Assembly (NCBI GenBank): GCA_910580205.1
Contig: CAJTVP010000001.1
Coordinates: 40,223 to 104,222, forward strand
Source of the DNA: an uncultured Eggerthellaceae bacterium
GTDB taxonomy: Bacteria > Actinomycetota > Coriobacteriia > Coriobacteriales > Eggerthellaceae
Reading direction: 5' to 3'
Length of the DNA: 64,000 nucleotides
Shown here: piece by piece, positions 32,048-41,332 of the stretch
Position numbering within the stretch: position 1 is the first letter of the stretch
Layout of the letters: each line of letters opens with the position of its first letter
Made by a program: the position numbers and the translations under genes
The notes under the pieces: model-generated
Told to the model about the DNA's origin: nothing
Databases searched by the model: none
What the model saw: only the letters and a program-made list of their open reading frames with translations

Positions 32048-32989
32048 ATGGTGGATGAGCATTTCCGCAAGCCCAAGAAGAACGGCGCAGCGCAGATCGT
32101 GAACGCGCCGCATCTGCTGACCCCCATCGCGGACTCCCATGCTCACGTGCAGCTCTTGGCCGATCCGCCGCTCGCGCTGGCGCGGGCGGGCGCCCATGAG
32201 ATCGCTTTCGTGGAGACCATGGTGGACGTGGTGGAGGACGGAGCTGCCACCTACGAGCAGCTGGACGAATGGGTGGATGCCGCGCAGCTCCTCGTGCGCC
32301 AGATGGGCTCGCTCTGCTGCGGCCAAGCCCCCTACGACGTGCCGCGCGTGCGCATAGCCGCGGGCGTGCATCCCCATAACGCGAAGGGATGGACGGATGC
32401 GGTGGAGGGCGAGCTTCTGCGTTTGTTGAAAGATCCCCGAACGAGCGCGCTGGGAGAGGTGGGCCTTGACTACCACTATGACCTGTCTCCCCGCGAAGAC
32501 CAAAAGCGCGTGTTCGCCCGCCAGGTGGAGCTGGCGCATCTCACCGGCCTTCCTCTCATATTGCATGTGCGCGAAGCGTTCGACGACGCCTTCGCCATCA
32601 TGGAGGAGGCTGGCTGGAACCCGGCCGGCGTGCTGCTCCACTGCTATACCGCGGATGCTCATGAGGTGGAGCGCTGGGTGGCGGCGGGCTGTTCCGTGGC
32701 CTTCGGCGGCGCGCTCACGTTCAACCGCTCTGATGACATCCGGGCCGCCCTTCGCCAGGTGCCTTTGGACCGTCTCCTTCTGGAAACGGATGCGCCCTAC
32801 ATGGCGCCGGTGCCGCTGCGGGGGCAGAAGTGCGAGCCGGCCATGGTGGTGTTCACGGCGGGCCGCGCGCTGGAGGAGCTTCTGGGGGAGGGTGCCAGCC
32901 AAGAGGAGCGCAAGGGCGTGCTGGCGCGAACGCTCGCGAACACGCTGGCGCTTCTGGATCGGGCGCCGACGCCGTGGCAACGGACGTGA
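32048..32989 (+). CDS. tatD: TatD family metal-dependent hydrolase/DNase
   Basis: A 313-residue TIM-barrel nuclease. Metal ligands are visible in order: SHAHV (first His pair), GEVGLDYHYD, LPLILHVREA, HCYTAD and the final LETDAPYMAP. The N-terminus has about 30 extra residues (MVDEHFRKPKKNG). The ribosome site is CAGGGAG. It lies 29 bp behind metG, the usual pairing in Gram-positive genomes. The role is 3'-5' exonuclease repair or RNA turnover. Confidence 0.93.
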   Translation: MVDEHFRKPKKNGAAQIVNAPHLLTPIADSHAHVQLLADPPLALARAGAHEIAFVETMVDVVEDGAATYEQLDEWVDAAQLLVRQMGSLCCGQAPYDVPRVRIAAGVHPHNAKGWTDAVEGELLRLLKDPRTSALGEVGLDYHYDLSPREDQKRVFARQVELAHLTGLPLILHVREAFDDAFAIMEEAGWNPAGVLLHCYTADAHEVERWVAAGCSVAFGGALTFNRSDDIRAALRQVPLDRLLLETDAPYMAPVPLRGQKCEPAMVVFTAGRALEELLGEGASQEERKGVLARTLANTLALLDRAPTPWQRT

Positions 32990-32998
32990 GGAGGCGTG

Positions 32999-33637
32999 AT
33001 GCATAGAACGGTGCTGGTGGGTTCCCCGCGCGAAGAGGGCCGGTGCGCCCATCTGGCCGAAGAGATATTCGAGGCGTGCATCGAAGACTGCCCGCAGGAT
33101 GGCGTTTCCCTGGTGTCCGTGGCTTCTTTGAAGGTGGCGCCGTGCATCGGATGCGACCGATGCAAAAAGGTGACGGCGCCTGAAGATGCTCCCTCAGAGC
33201 CCGAAGAGGGAGACCCGCTGCACCCGCACGCCCTCGTGTCTGAAAGCGACGCGCAGGCCCACCAGTGCTTCTTGAGCGATGGCATGCAAGAGGTGCGCAA
33301 GCATCTTGATGCGGCGGATCACCTGATCGTGGTCTCACCGCTGTATTTCGCTGGGCCGCCGGCTCAGCTGAAAGCCGTCTTCGATCGGATGCAGCCCTAT
33401 TTCTGGTCCGATATCCGCTCGCGCACGAAGAGGCGGCGCACGTTCGAGCTGCATGTGGTGGGGGATGGCGGCAACCCTTACGGTTTCGCGCCGCTGGAAG
33501 GCTGCGCCCGCTCCGCGTTGGGGGTCAGCGGGTTCCGCCTTGAGCGCGCGCTGGATTGGATGGGCTGCGTGGATGAGACGGGCGTCATCATGGAGGACGC
33601 CGAGGAGCATCCCGGAGGCACGATCCATGGGCGCTGA
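32999..33637 (+). CDS. flavodoxin family NAD(P)H-dependent oxidoreductase
   Basis: A 212-residue FMN-binding protein. The loop is VGSPREEGRCAHLAE; APCIGCDRCKK has two Cys of iron-sulfur flavoprotein type; and VSPLYFAGPPAQLKAVFDR is the FMN loop. An acidic insertion rich in Glu, Pro and Asp lies near 65-85. I prefer the ATG at 32999, behind GAGGAGG, over the GTG at 32996. It overlaps rsmA by 11 bp, so the two are translated together, though no functional link is obvious. Confidence 0.88.
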   Translation: MHRTVLVGSPREEGRCAHLAEEIFEACIEDCPQDGVSLVSVASLKVAPCIGCDRCKKVTAPEDAPSEPEEGDPLHPHALVSESDAQAHQCFLSDGMQEVRKHLDAADHLIVVSPLYFAGPPAQLKAVFDRMQPYFWSDIRSRTKRRRTFELHVVGDGGNPYGFAPLEGCARSALGVSGFRLERALDWMGCVDETGVIMEDAEEHPGGTIHGR

Positions 33638-34535
33638 CGGGCTTGAGCGCGAAGACCGTCCGACGCTCGCCACGCCCTCGGCCACGCAAGAGATCCTGAA
33701 CCGCTTCGGCTTGGCTCCGAAAAAGGCGTTCGGCCAGAACTTCCTGGTCAACGATGCCATCGTGCAGAAGATCATCGCTCTGGCGCAGGTGGGGGAGGAT
33801 GACACGGTCCTTGAGGTGGGACCCGGCATCGGCACGCTCACCCACGCGCTGCTCACCCACGCCCGTCGGGTCATCTCCGTGGAACGGGACGAGACGCTCG
33901 TGGATGTGCTCCATGAGACGCTCGCAGAGCTGGAGCGGCGGTTGGTCCTGGTGCGGAAAGATGCGCTCGATCTCAAGGAAGAGGATTTCAAGGGCCATGA
34001 GCCGTCCATGCTGGTGGCGAACCTGCCCTACTCCATCGCGGCCACGCTCGTGCTGGATTACGTGCAGCGGTTCCCATGCCTCCGAAGCGCCACGGTCATG
34101 GTGCAGCGCGAGGTGGCGGAGCGCATGGCGGCGCGTCCGGGCACCAAGGATTACGGCGCGTACACGGTGAAGCTCTCGCTCCGGATGCAGCCCTGCGGGA
34201 AGTTCGCGGTCAGCCGCAACGACTTCCTGCCGCCACCGCACGTGGACAGCACGGTCATCCGCCTTGAGCGCAGGAGCGACCTGCCCGCTTGGGCGGGGGC
34301 AGCAACCGTCCAGGCGGCCAGCCTCATGGCGGATGCGGCGTTCGCCTCCCGGCGCAAGACCATCGCCAATTCCTGCAAGACCTACTTCGGCGGACGAGGG
34401 GTGGAGGGCGCGCGCACGTTGGAGCGGCTGCCGCAGATCCTCGCCGCCGCGGATGTCGCGCCCACGGTGCGCGGGGAGACGCTCTCGCCCGAAACATACT
34501 TGGAACTTGGGCGTGCTATGCTCGATGCCCTGTGA
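33627..34535 (+). CDS. rsmA: 16S rRNA (adenine(1518)-N6/adenine(1519)-N6)-dimethyltransferase
   Basis: KsgA/RsmA dimethylates two adjacent adenines in helix 45 of 16S rRNA; loss gives kasugamycin resistance. It has 302 residues. KKAFGQNFLVND and VLEVGPGIGTLTHALL (SAM motif I) lie near the N-terminus, the catalytic motif IV is NLPYSIAATL, and FLPPPHVDSTVIRL follows. The start at 33627 lies inside the end of the flavodoxin gene, with GGAGG upstream. Confidence 0.95.
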   Translation: MGADGLEREDRPTLATPSATQEILNRFGLAPKKAFGQNFLVNDAIVQKIIALAQVGEDDTVLEVGPGIGTLTHALLTHARRVISVERDETLVDVLHETLAELERRLVLVRKDALDLKEEDFKGHEPSMLVANLPYSIAATLVLDYVQRFPCLRSATVMVQREVAERMAARPGTKDYGAYTVKLSLRMQPCGKFAVSRNDFLPPPHVDSTVIRLERRSDLPAWAGAATVQAASLMADAAFASRRKTIANSCKTYFGGRGVEGARTLERLPQILAAADVAPTVRGETLSPETYLELGRAMLDAL

Positions 34536-34549
34536 GCCAAGGAGGAGCC

Positions 34550-35992
34550 ATGTCAGAGCGGGATGTCTATCACGAGCCGCCCACGCGCGTGCTTCTGCGC
34601 ACGGAGGATGTGCATCAGACCGAAGTGGCGGATGATGTGGCCACCTATTCGGATGCGCTTTTGTCTGTGGTGGCGGATTTCAAGAACTCCGGAGAGCCAG
34701 CTGGCACGAATGCGCAGGCCATGGTGGGCAAATCCAAGCGCGGAGAGGTGGCTTGCCGCCTGTTCGCGCGCGTGGACTCGGAGACGGGCATCATCGAAGC
34801 CGCTGGCTTCAAAGCGCGCGGCTGCCTCGCCATGACCGGATGCGCTTCGGCGGCCTGCACGCTCATCGAAGGCAAGGGCATCGAAGAGGCGGCGGCTCTG
34901 AGCCAGGATGACATCAGCGCCTTCGTGGATGGCGTGCCCTCTGACAAGATCCATGCCCTCCATTTCGCCGCCTGCGCCGTGAAGGCGCTCGTGGGGGACT
35001 TCCTTTTGCGCGACGGCGCATCCCTGCAAGAGCTTGACGAAGCGGTCCCCTGTGACGAGGGTTCCGTCTCCTGCATCATGGCCGAGCATTGCTCCCTTCG
35101 CCAGTCTCGGCTTGATGCGCGCATGGAGGAGCGGGAAGCGGCGAACGCGCGCATACAGGTGGAGGCATGCGCTCAAGCCATGGACCTCATCCGGGAGCGC
35201 ACAGAACGAGGCAAGCTCACGCGCCGCGCGGACTGGGCGCAGCTCACCCCGGCGCATCTCATGGCGGCCGAGTTCGACGCGCTGGTCATGGAGGCGCTCA
35301 CGGAGGAAGCGGAAGATATGCCCGTCGCAAAGCTCTTGAGCGAAGATGCGGGCGCGCCTGTGCGATCGACCGGCCCCTCGCCCTTCGCGAACCGGGGAGT
35401 GGGCGTGCCGAAGACGTTCGCCCGCCAGGGAGAAGGTGCCGCTCCTGCGGTGATGCCTGAGACGAAGCGCGCCATCCCGAAGCCGGAGCCGCCGGCGGAA
35501 GAGGATGATCTGGTGGCGCCGGAAGGCTATGAGCTGGTGGAAGTGGACGGCCAGTGGGGCTTGCGTCCCACGGATGCCCCATCCATGCCGCCCGCGCGCA
35601 CCCCCGATGCGTCGGGGATCTGCGTGATCCGCGGCGGGTCTGAGGATTTCTTGTATGACAGCACGGTCATGAAGCCAGCCTTCGCGCGTCTGGCCTATCT
35701 GAGCGCCGAGGATGACGCGCACGCCACCTTCGCCTTCTGCGTTCGCCAGGATTCGCGCATCTATCCTCGTCCCATGGCTGAGTCCAGCTTCGCGAACGAG
35801 CCGCTGTCCTTGGATGCGGAGGCCGTGCGGCGCGTGTGGGAGGACGTCCAAGGGCAGGAGGGTTATGAGGACCTGGCGCGCACGGAGGCCAGCAATGGGG
35901 ATGCGTACTATTACTCCACGCGCTACTTGAGCCCGGAGATGGCGGGATCATTGGCGGAATGGGAATCCGTGGAGCGGCTCTGGAACGTGTGA
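34550..35992 (+). CDS. IscU/NifU-like domain protein with long C-terminal extension
   Basis: A 480-residue protein. Residues 30-155 align with the IscU/NifU scaffold fold: C69 and C92 sit where the first two cluster ligands are. The third (KIHC in IscU) reads KIHAL, with a displaced C142 in FAACAVK. Extra Cys occur at 98 and 103. Residues 160-480 are a helical, then Pro/Glu-rich, then mixed alpha/beta domain ending in a Tyr-rich segment (DAYYYSTRYLSPEM) that I do not recognise. It has a GGAGGAG site 15 bp after rsmA. It could be a specialised Fe-S scaffold or a repurposed binding protein. Confidence 0.7.
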   Translation: MSERDVYHEPPTRVLLRTEDVHQTEVADDVATYSDALLSVVADFKNSGEPAGTNAQAMVGKSKRGEVACRLFARVDSETGIIEAAGFKARGCLAMTGCASAACTLIEGKGIEEAAALSQDDISAFVDGVPSDKIHALHFAACAVKALVGDFLLRDGASLQELDEAVPCDEGSVSCIMAEHCSLRQSRLDARMEEREAANARIQVEACAQAMDLIRERTERGKLTRRADWAQLTPAHLMAAEFDALVMEALTEEAEDMPVAKLLSEDAGAPVRSTGPSPFANRGVGVPKTFARQGEGAAPAVMPETKRAIPKPEPPAEEDDLVAPEGYELVEVDGQWGLRPTDAPSMPPARTPDASGICVIRGGSEDFLYDSTVMKPAFARLAYLSAEDDAHATFAFCVRQDSRIYPRPMAESSFANEPLSLDAEAVRRVWEDVQGQEGYEDLARTEASNGDAYYYSTRYLSPEMAGSLAEWESVERLWNV

Positions 35993-36065
35993 CCGCCGCA
36001 GGCGAGCGTCCTTTGCGTTTTGGATGCGCAACCCCTTCGCGCCCGGCCACGATGGGCAAAAACGC

Positions 36066-36071
36066 TATACT
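36066..36071 (+). promoter_or_regulatory. -10 element TATACT for the SRP RNA
   Basis: TATACT lies about 15 bp before the 5' end of the SRP RNA helix. No convincing -35 is seen. Confidence 0.5.
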
Positions 36072-36082
36072 GGCTAGCGCAC

Positions 36083-36205
36083 GAGAGAGCACCTCGATCT
36101 GGCAGGACGGGGCGCCATGTTCTGAACCTGGTCAGGTCCGGGAGGAAGCAGCCATAAGGGACCGCTGACGAGCCCGTCCTGTCTGTTCGGGGTGCTCATC
36201 TCTCG
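36083..36205 (+). ncRNA. ffs: small signal recognition particle RNA (4.5S type)
   Basis: RNA core of the bacterial SRP, which binds Ffh and targets nascent membrane proteins. The apical domain is unmistakable: GGTCAGGTCCGGGAGGAAGC followed by AGCCATAAGGGACC holds the asymmetric and symmetric loops. The closing helix pairs GAGCACC (36087-36093) with GGTGCTC (36191-36197), and CAGGACGGG with CCCGTCCTG inside it. The ends are approximate. It is often near dnaX in Gram-positives, as here (0.9 kb). Confidence 0.93.
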
Positions 36206-36237
36206 TATCCGCACCTGATCTGAAAGACGGGCCCATC

Positions 36238-36981
36238 GTGGGAATCATCGAGTTCTTCATCAATCTGCTGAAAGACCCGCGCGGGTTCATCGCCGGATGG
36301 ATCATAACCTTGGGTCCGATCTGGGTCTATTCGCCGCTGTTCCTGATCGTGTTCGTGGAGACGGGCCTGGTCTTCTTCCCGTTCCTGCCCGGCGACTCGC
36401 TCCTGTTCGCCGTGGGCGTGTTCTCCGCGGATGGCGGCGGCCTCAATCTGGCGGCCAGCCTCATCGTGTTCTACGCTGCGGCCATCTTGGGCAACACGTC
36501 GAACTATTGGATCGCGCGCTTTCTGGGCCACCGCATCATCGATTCCGGGAAGGTGAAGGCGCTCACGGCTGAGCGCATGGCGAAGCTGGACCACTTCTTC
36601 GAGAAATACGGCGGCCTGACCATCGTGATCACGCGCTTCATGCCGTTCTTCCGCACCTTCGCGCCGTTCATCGCCGGCACGGGCCACATGAACTTCGGGA
36701 AGTTCACGCTCTGGAACGTCATCGGCGGCGTGTCCTGGGTGAGCCTGTTCGTGCTCACGGGGTATTTCTTCGGCGGCGTGCCGTTCGTGCAGGAGCACTT
36801 CGAGGTGATCGTGCTGGGCATCGTGGCGGTGTCCGTGGCGCCCGCGTTCATCGGGGCCATCAAGGGCGCTCTGTCCTCACGCAAGAAGGCCAAGGAGACG
36901 GGCGTCGCGGCGGACGAGGATGAGCTGGAAGAGGAGCGTCAGATGCGCCAGGAGCTTTCGGGTGAGGAGGATCGCTCCTGA
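36238..36981 (+). CDS. DedA family (SNARE-associated/VTT) membrane protein
   Basis: A 247-residue DedA protein, a proton-dependent lipid scramblase family needed for envelope integrity. ETGLVFFPFLPGDSLLFAVG is the family signature, followed by the amphipathic re-entrant region FMPFFRTFAPFIAGTGHM with the conserved Arg. It has four to five hydrophobic segments and an acidic C-terminal tail. The start is a GTG at 36238 with a weak ribosome site. Confidence 0.92.
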   Translation: MGIIEFFINLLKDPRGFIAGWIITLGPIWVYSPLFLIVFVETGLVFFPFLPGDSLLFAVGVFSADGGGLNLAASLIVFYAAAILGNTSNYWIARFLGHRIIDSGKVKALTAERMAKLDHFFEKYGGLTIVITRFMPFFRTFAPFIAGTGHMNFGKFTLWNVIGGVSWVSLFVLTGYFFGGVPFVQEHFEVIVLGIVAVSVAPAFIGAIKGALSSRKKAKETGVAADEDELEEERQMRQELSGEEDRS

Positions 36982-37044
36982 GAGTGCGGGTCGCGCATGC
37001 GCGCTGTGAGCGAAGATGGATGATCGTGAGTTCGGGAGGTTCCC

Positions 37045-39027
37045 ATGGCTGAGGCCTTGTATCGGAAGTATCGGCCGCAGGTGTTCGAGGATGTGGTGGG
37101 CCAAGAGCACATCGAACGCACGATCAAGAACGCCCTGGCCACGGACAAGGTGAGCCATGCTTATCTGTTCACGGGCCCCAGGGGCACGGGCAAGACCACC
37201 ACGGCGCGCCTTCTGGCCAAGGCGCTTCTCTGCGAGAAAGGCCCCACGGATGCGCCGGATGGCACCTGCGAAGACTGCGCGCTGATCGCGGATGGCGAGC
37301 ACCCGGATGTGTACGAGCTGGACGCCGCCAGCCGCACGGGCGTGGACAACGTGCGCGAGGAGATCATCGGACGCGTGAACTATGCGCCCACGCGCGGCCA
37401 ATACAAGGTCTACATCATCGACGAGGTCCACATGCTCTCGGTGCCCGCGTTCAACGCGCTTCTGAAGACGTTGGAGGAGCCGCCGGACCATGTGGTGTTC
37501 ATCCTCTGCACCACCGATCCGCAGAAAGTCCCGGAGACCATCCATTCGCGCTGCCAGAGATTCGATTTCCGGCGCATCTCCTCAGAGGAGATGGTGAGCC
37601 GCCTGGGCGCCATTTGCGAGATGGAGGGCATCGCCTTTGAAGGAGATGCCCTTGAGCTGATCGCGCATCGGGCTCAAGGCGGGATGCGCGATGCGCTCAC
37701 CTCCCTGGAGCAGCTGATCGCGTTCTCGGAGGGCGACGTCACCATGGTGCAGGCCGAGCGCCTGCTGGGGGCGCTGGATTCCAACGACATGGCGGAGCTG
37801 TTGCAAGCGCTGGGCAAGCGGGATGTGGCGGCGTGCTACCGTTGGACCAGCGAATACATGGAAACGGGAGCCGATCTGGCGCAGTTCACGCAGGATCTGG
37901 CAGAGCATGTGAGGGATATGTACGTCATGGCGCTCACGGATGCTGATGTGGCGCTGGATATCACGGATGCCATGCGCCGCGAGCTGGCGGTGGAACTTGA
38001 GATGTTCCAGCCAGAGCGGCTGGCGCGGATGTTGGGCGTGCTGGCGGACCTCATGGCGGAGCTGAAGACGTCCACCAACCAGCGCCTGTCCTTCGAGATA
38101 GCGCTCACGCGCTTGGTGCGCCCGGAGTCTGACCTCACGCTCTCCGCGCTGGCCGAGCGGATCGAAGCGCTGGAGCAGGGACAGGCGGCCTCAGCGGTGA
38201 ACCCCGCTCCATCCGCGACGCCCGTTCGGGAGGTGCAGCGCCCAGCGCCGGAAGAGGCGGCTGTCGCCGCGCATCCGGTCGGGGATGCCGCTCAAGAGGG
38301 AAAGGGGCCTGCGCCCTCCGTTGAGAGCTCGGCTGCGGAACCGGCTCAGGCTCCAGTCCAGGAACCGGAACGCCCGGCTGCCCGGTCGGCCGAGCAGATC
38401 GCTGCCCTTGATGTGGGCGAGCTCTGGGAGACGGCTTTGGCGAACCTCAAGCGCACCTCTCCGGGCCATGGCGTGATCTTCGCGAACGCGGTGCCCTCAT
38501 GGGAGGTGCCGGGGGAGCTGCTCACGCTCGCCTTCGCGGGAGACAACGACTTCAACTTCAACACAGCGCAGCGGCCTGACGCTCAGGAGGTTCTGGAGAG
38601 CGCTTTCGCTGAGGCGGGCGCGCCGGGCTTGAGGTTCCGCATGAAGAAGGACGCCTCTCTGTCCACGCCCGCGCCGGAGCCGGTCGCCGCCCGGCGACCT
38701 GAGCCGGAGCCCCAGCCGACCGCTGCGATGCAGCCGCAACCTGGACCGCAGCCAGAGCCGCAGTCCGCATCTCCAGCGGAGCCCACGGGCGTTGCAACGC
38801 CCAGGCATGAACCGGTGGCTGCGGCGGAGCCTGCGCCTGAGCCAGTGCAGACGATGGAGGCGCCCGAGCCCGATCCCGTTCCCTATGAGGATCTGATCCA
38901 GCCCGCGAGCGCCCCTCTGCCCGGATCGGAACCGGAGCCGCTGGGGACGGAGGAGAGCCAGGATCTGAATGACGTCCTCGCCGGCGCCTTCGGCGCGGGC
39001 ATCACCTTCACTGAAGTGGAAGAGTAG
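37045..39027 (+). CDS. dnaX: DNA polymerase III subunit gamma/tau
   Basis: Clamp-loader ATPase of 660 residues. Walker A is GPRGTGKTT (about 44-52), the zinc-binding group is CEDC with upstream Cys, the DExx box is IIDEVHML, the sensor/arginine finger is STRCQRF-like (HSRCQRFDF), and a lid domain follows. From about 375 the chain becomes a Pro/Glu/Ala-rich linker, a folded block (460-545) and a second Pro/Glu-rich linker of varied repeats before an acidic end. GGAGG precedes the ATG. ybaB and recR follow in the standard order. Confidence 0.96.
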   Translation: MAEALYRKYRPQVFEDVVGQEHIERTIKNALATDKVSHAYLFTGPRGTGKTTTARLLAKALLCEKGPTDAPDGTCEDCALIADGEHPDVYELDAASRTGVDNVREEIIGRVNYAPTRGQYKVYIIDEVHMLSVPAFNALLKTLEEPPDHVVFILCTTDPQKVPETIHSRCQRFDFRRISSEEMVSRLGAICEMEGIAFEGDALELIAHRAQGGMRDALTSLEQLIAFSEGDVTMVQAERLLGALDSNDMAELLQALGKRDVAACYRWTSEYMETGADLAQFTQDLAEHVRDMYVMALTDADVALDITDAMRRELAVELEMFQPERLARMLGVLADLMAELKTSTNQRLSFEIALTRLVRPESDLTLSALAERIEALEQGQAASAVNPAPSATPVREVQRPAPEEAAVAAHPVGDAAQEGKGPAPSVESSAAEPAQAPVQEPERPAARSAEQIAALDVGELWETALANLKRTSPGHGVIFANAVPSWEVPGELLTLAFAGDNDFNFNTAQRPDAQEVLESAFAEAGAPGLRFRMKKDASLSTPAPEPVAARRPEPEPQPTAAMQPQPGPQPEPQSASPAEPTGVATPRHEPVAAAEPAPEPVQTMEAPEPDPVPYEDLIQPASAPLPGSEPEPLGTEESQDLNDVLAGAFGAGITFTEVEE

Positions 39028-39105
39028 CGCTGGGTTGGAGTTCCGGCCCGGCGCGCTTGCTATATACTGCACTGACAACATCACGGGTTCGCAGGAGGAT
39101 TTCCC

Positions 39106-39408
39106 ATGGATATGAAGAAGATGATGAAGCAGGCGCAGAAGATGCAGCGCGATGCGGCTGTGGCGCAGGAGGAGATCGCCGCCATGGAGTTCACCGCCAG
39201 CGCAGGGGGCGGCATGGTGGAGGCCACGGTCACGGGTGGCGGCGAGGTCAAAGCCCTCCACATCGATCCAGACGCCATCGACCCTGAGGACGCGGAGATG
39301 CTCGAAGACACCATCGTGGCCGCTGTGAACGAAGCTCTTCGCGAAGCGTCCGAAACCTCCAACGCCCGCATGAACAGCATCATGGGCGGCATGAACCTCC
39401 CCTTCTGA
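39106..39408 (+). CDS. ybaB: YbaB/EbfC nucleoid-associated protein
   Basis: A 100-residue dimeric DNA-binding protein of the conserved dnaX-ybaB-recR block. MKKMMKQAQKMQ at the N-terminus and the VTGGGEVKALHIDPDAID strand pair are family marks. GGAGGAT precedes the ATG. A TATACT at 39063-39068 may allow independent transcription. Confidence 0.94.
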   Translation: MDMKKMMKQAQKMQRDAAVAQEEIAAMEFTASAGGGMVEATVTGGGEVKALHIDPDAIDPEDAEMLEDTIVAAVNEALREASETSNARMNSIMGGMNLPF

Positions 39409-39437
39409 GCGGGCGAGAGGATCGTGGGTGAGCGCTC

Positions 39438-40034
39438 ATGAACTCTGCGCCCAGCATCCAAAAGCTCCTCGATGAGCTGGAACGGCTTCCCGGCGTGGGG
39501 CCGAAATCGGCCCAGCGCATCGCGTACTACATCCTGAATGCGGAGAGCAGGCAGGCCATCCGTTTGGCTGAGGCCATCACGGAGGTGAAGGAGACGGTGC
39601 GCTTCTGCCAGACGTGCTTCAACTACGCCGAAGATGATGAATGCGCCATCTGCTCAAGCCCCATCCGGGACCACGGGAAGATCTGCGTGGTGAGCGAACC
39701 GAAGGACATCGCGCCCATCGAGCGCACGAACGTCTTCGATGGAGTCTACCATGTGCTCCACGGGGCGCTCTCGCCTCTTGATGGCATCGGCCCGGATGAG
39801 CTGCGCATCTCCGAGTTGCTCCGGCGCTTGTCGGATGGCTCTGTGCAAGAGGTGGTGATCGCCACCGATCCCAATGTGGAGGGGGAGACCACGGCGGCGT
39901 ACCTGGCGCGGCTCATCAAGCCGCTCGGCGTGCGCGTCACCCGTCCGGCCAGCGGCCTGCCGGTGGGCGGCGATCTGGAATATGCTGATGAGGTCACATT
40001 GAGCCGCGCTTTGGAAGGGCGGCTTGAGCTGTAG
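39438..40034 (+). CDS. recR: recombination protein RecR
   Basis: A 198-residue RecFOR pathway protein that loads RecA at gaps. The helix-hairpin-helix is LPGVGPKSAQRIAYYIL, the zinc finger is CQTCFNYAEDDECAICSS, the Toprim domain carries VVSEPKDI and ATDPNVEGETTAAYLA, and the Walker-B-like C-terminal strand follows. It is co-directional with and 29 bp behind ybaB. Confidence 0.96.
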   Translation: MNSAPSIQKLLDELERLPGVGPKSAQRIAYYILNAESRQAIRLAEAITEVKETVRFCQTCFNYAEDDECAICSSPIRDHGKICVVSEPKDIAPIERTNVFDGVYHVLHGALSPLDGIGPDELRISELLRRLSDGSVQEVVIATDPNVEGETTAAYLARLIKPLGVRVTRPASGLPVGGDLEYADEVTLSRALEGRLEL

Positions 40035-40074
40035 ATGGACGGACCTTTGGATGATTCGGAAGAAGGTGTGATCG

Positions 40075-41322
40075 GTGGTCGTGATCCCCAGTCCGGCGGT
40101 GGCCATCGTCGGGCGGCACAATTCTGGCAAGACCACGCTGGTGGTGAAGCTCATCTCTGAGATGGCGCGCCGCGGCTATGACGTGGGCTCGGTGAAGCAC
40201 CATTCCCACGGCGCATTCGACATAGACCATCCGGGCAAGGACTCGTACCGCCATCGCGAAGCGGGCGCGACGGAGACGGTGATCGCCTCTCCCACCAAGC
40301 TCGCGCGGGTGAAGACGCTGGAGCATGAGATGGAGTGCTCTCAGATCGTGCGCTCCATGCCCGGCCACGACATCATCATCGTGGAGGGGTACCGCAAAAG
40401 CGGCTTGCCCACCATCGAGCTCATGCGCTCAGGCAATGAGGCGGACGCGGCGGTGGCCAGCGCGTTTTTGGAAGACGCGAAGGCTGGCTGCGCGCTCACA
40501 TCCGACAGCGTGCAGCGCTCCCGGGGCGCGGACGCTCATCAAGCGGACCTCTCCCAGAAGATGCCGGATGCGAACACGGTGGGCGTGGTGACGGACATCC
40601 CGGCCGCGCGCGAAGCGGCAGCCATCGTGGGCATCCCCTCCTTCGGCCTTGAGGATGTTGACGGCATCGTCGGCTTTTTGGAAGAGCATTACGTGCGCCC
40701 GCGCGTGTCCGTGGCCATCCAGGCGGGCGGGGAGAGCCGCCGCATGGGACGGAGCAAGGCCACGGTGCCTTTCGCGGGCAAGCCTTTGATAGCCCGGTTG
40801 GTGGCGCGCTTGCTGCCCGTGGCCGATGAGATGATCATCACCACGAACGAAGCGGAGAACCTGGGCTTCCTGGAACAGGAGTTCCCGGAAGCGGGCATCA
40901 AGCTGGTGCCGGACGCGTTCGATTTCCGTGGAGCGCTCCCCGGTCTGTACACGGCTCTCTCCTCCGCCTCCAACCCCTACGTGGCCATCGTGGCATGCGA
41001 TATGGTCTTCGCCTCCGCCCCGCTCATCGTAGCGGAGGCCATCGAGATGGCGGATACGGGCGCGGACGTGGTGGTGCCGGTGAACACCCACGGATTCGAG
41101 CCGTTCCATGGGCTCTATCGGCGCAAGACCTGTCTTGAGGCGGTGCGTCAAGCCATAGAGCGGGGGGAGAGCAAGGCCCAGTGCGTCTACGCGTCCCCTG
41201 ACCTCAAGGTGGTGGAGTTCGCTCAAGATCGCGTGCTGGAAGTGGAGCCCATGGGCGGCTGCTTCATCAACGCGAACACCCCGGATGAGCTGGCGCGCCT
41301 TGAGCGTGAGTTCTTGAACTGA
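40075..41322 (+). CDS. MobB-MobA fusion, molybdenum cofactor guanylyltransferase
   Basis: A 415-residue fusion. Residues 1-170 are MobB: P-loop GRHNSGKTTLVVKLI, SVKHHSHG and VEGYRKSGLP. A linker to about 220 is followed by MobA: QAGGESRRMGRSKATVPFAGKPL (split here by its Gly-rich GTP loop at about 221-231) and the VACDMVF metal site. MobA joins GMP to molybdopterin to make the MGD form used by DMSO-reductase family enzymes; MobB binds GTP and assists. The start is a GTG at 40075 behind AGAAGG. It fits the molybdoenzyme at 5-7 kb. Confidence 0.92.
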   Translation: MVVIPSPAVAIVGRHNSGKTTLVVKLISEMARRGYDVGSVKHHSHGAFDIDHPGKDSYRHREAGATETVIASPTKLARVKTLEHEMECSQIVRSMPGHDIIIVEGYRKSGLPTIELMRSGNEADAAVASAFLEDAKAGCALTSDSVQRSRGADAHQADLSQKMPDANTVGVVTDIPAAREAAAIVGIPSFGLEDVDGIVGFLEEHYVRPRVSVAIQAGGESRRMGRSKATVPFAGKPLIARLVARLLPVADEMIITTNEAENLGFLEQEFPEAGIKLVPDAFDFRGALPGLYTALSSASNPYVAIVACDMVFASAPLIVAEAIEMADTGADVVVPVNTHGFEPFHGLYRRKTCLEAVRQAIERGESKAQCVYASPDLKVVEFAQDRVLEVEPMGGCFINANTPDELARLEREFLN

Positions 41323-41332
41323 CGGGTCCGGG

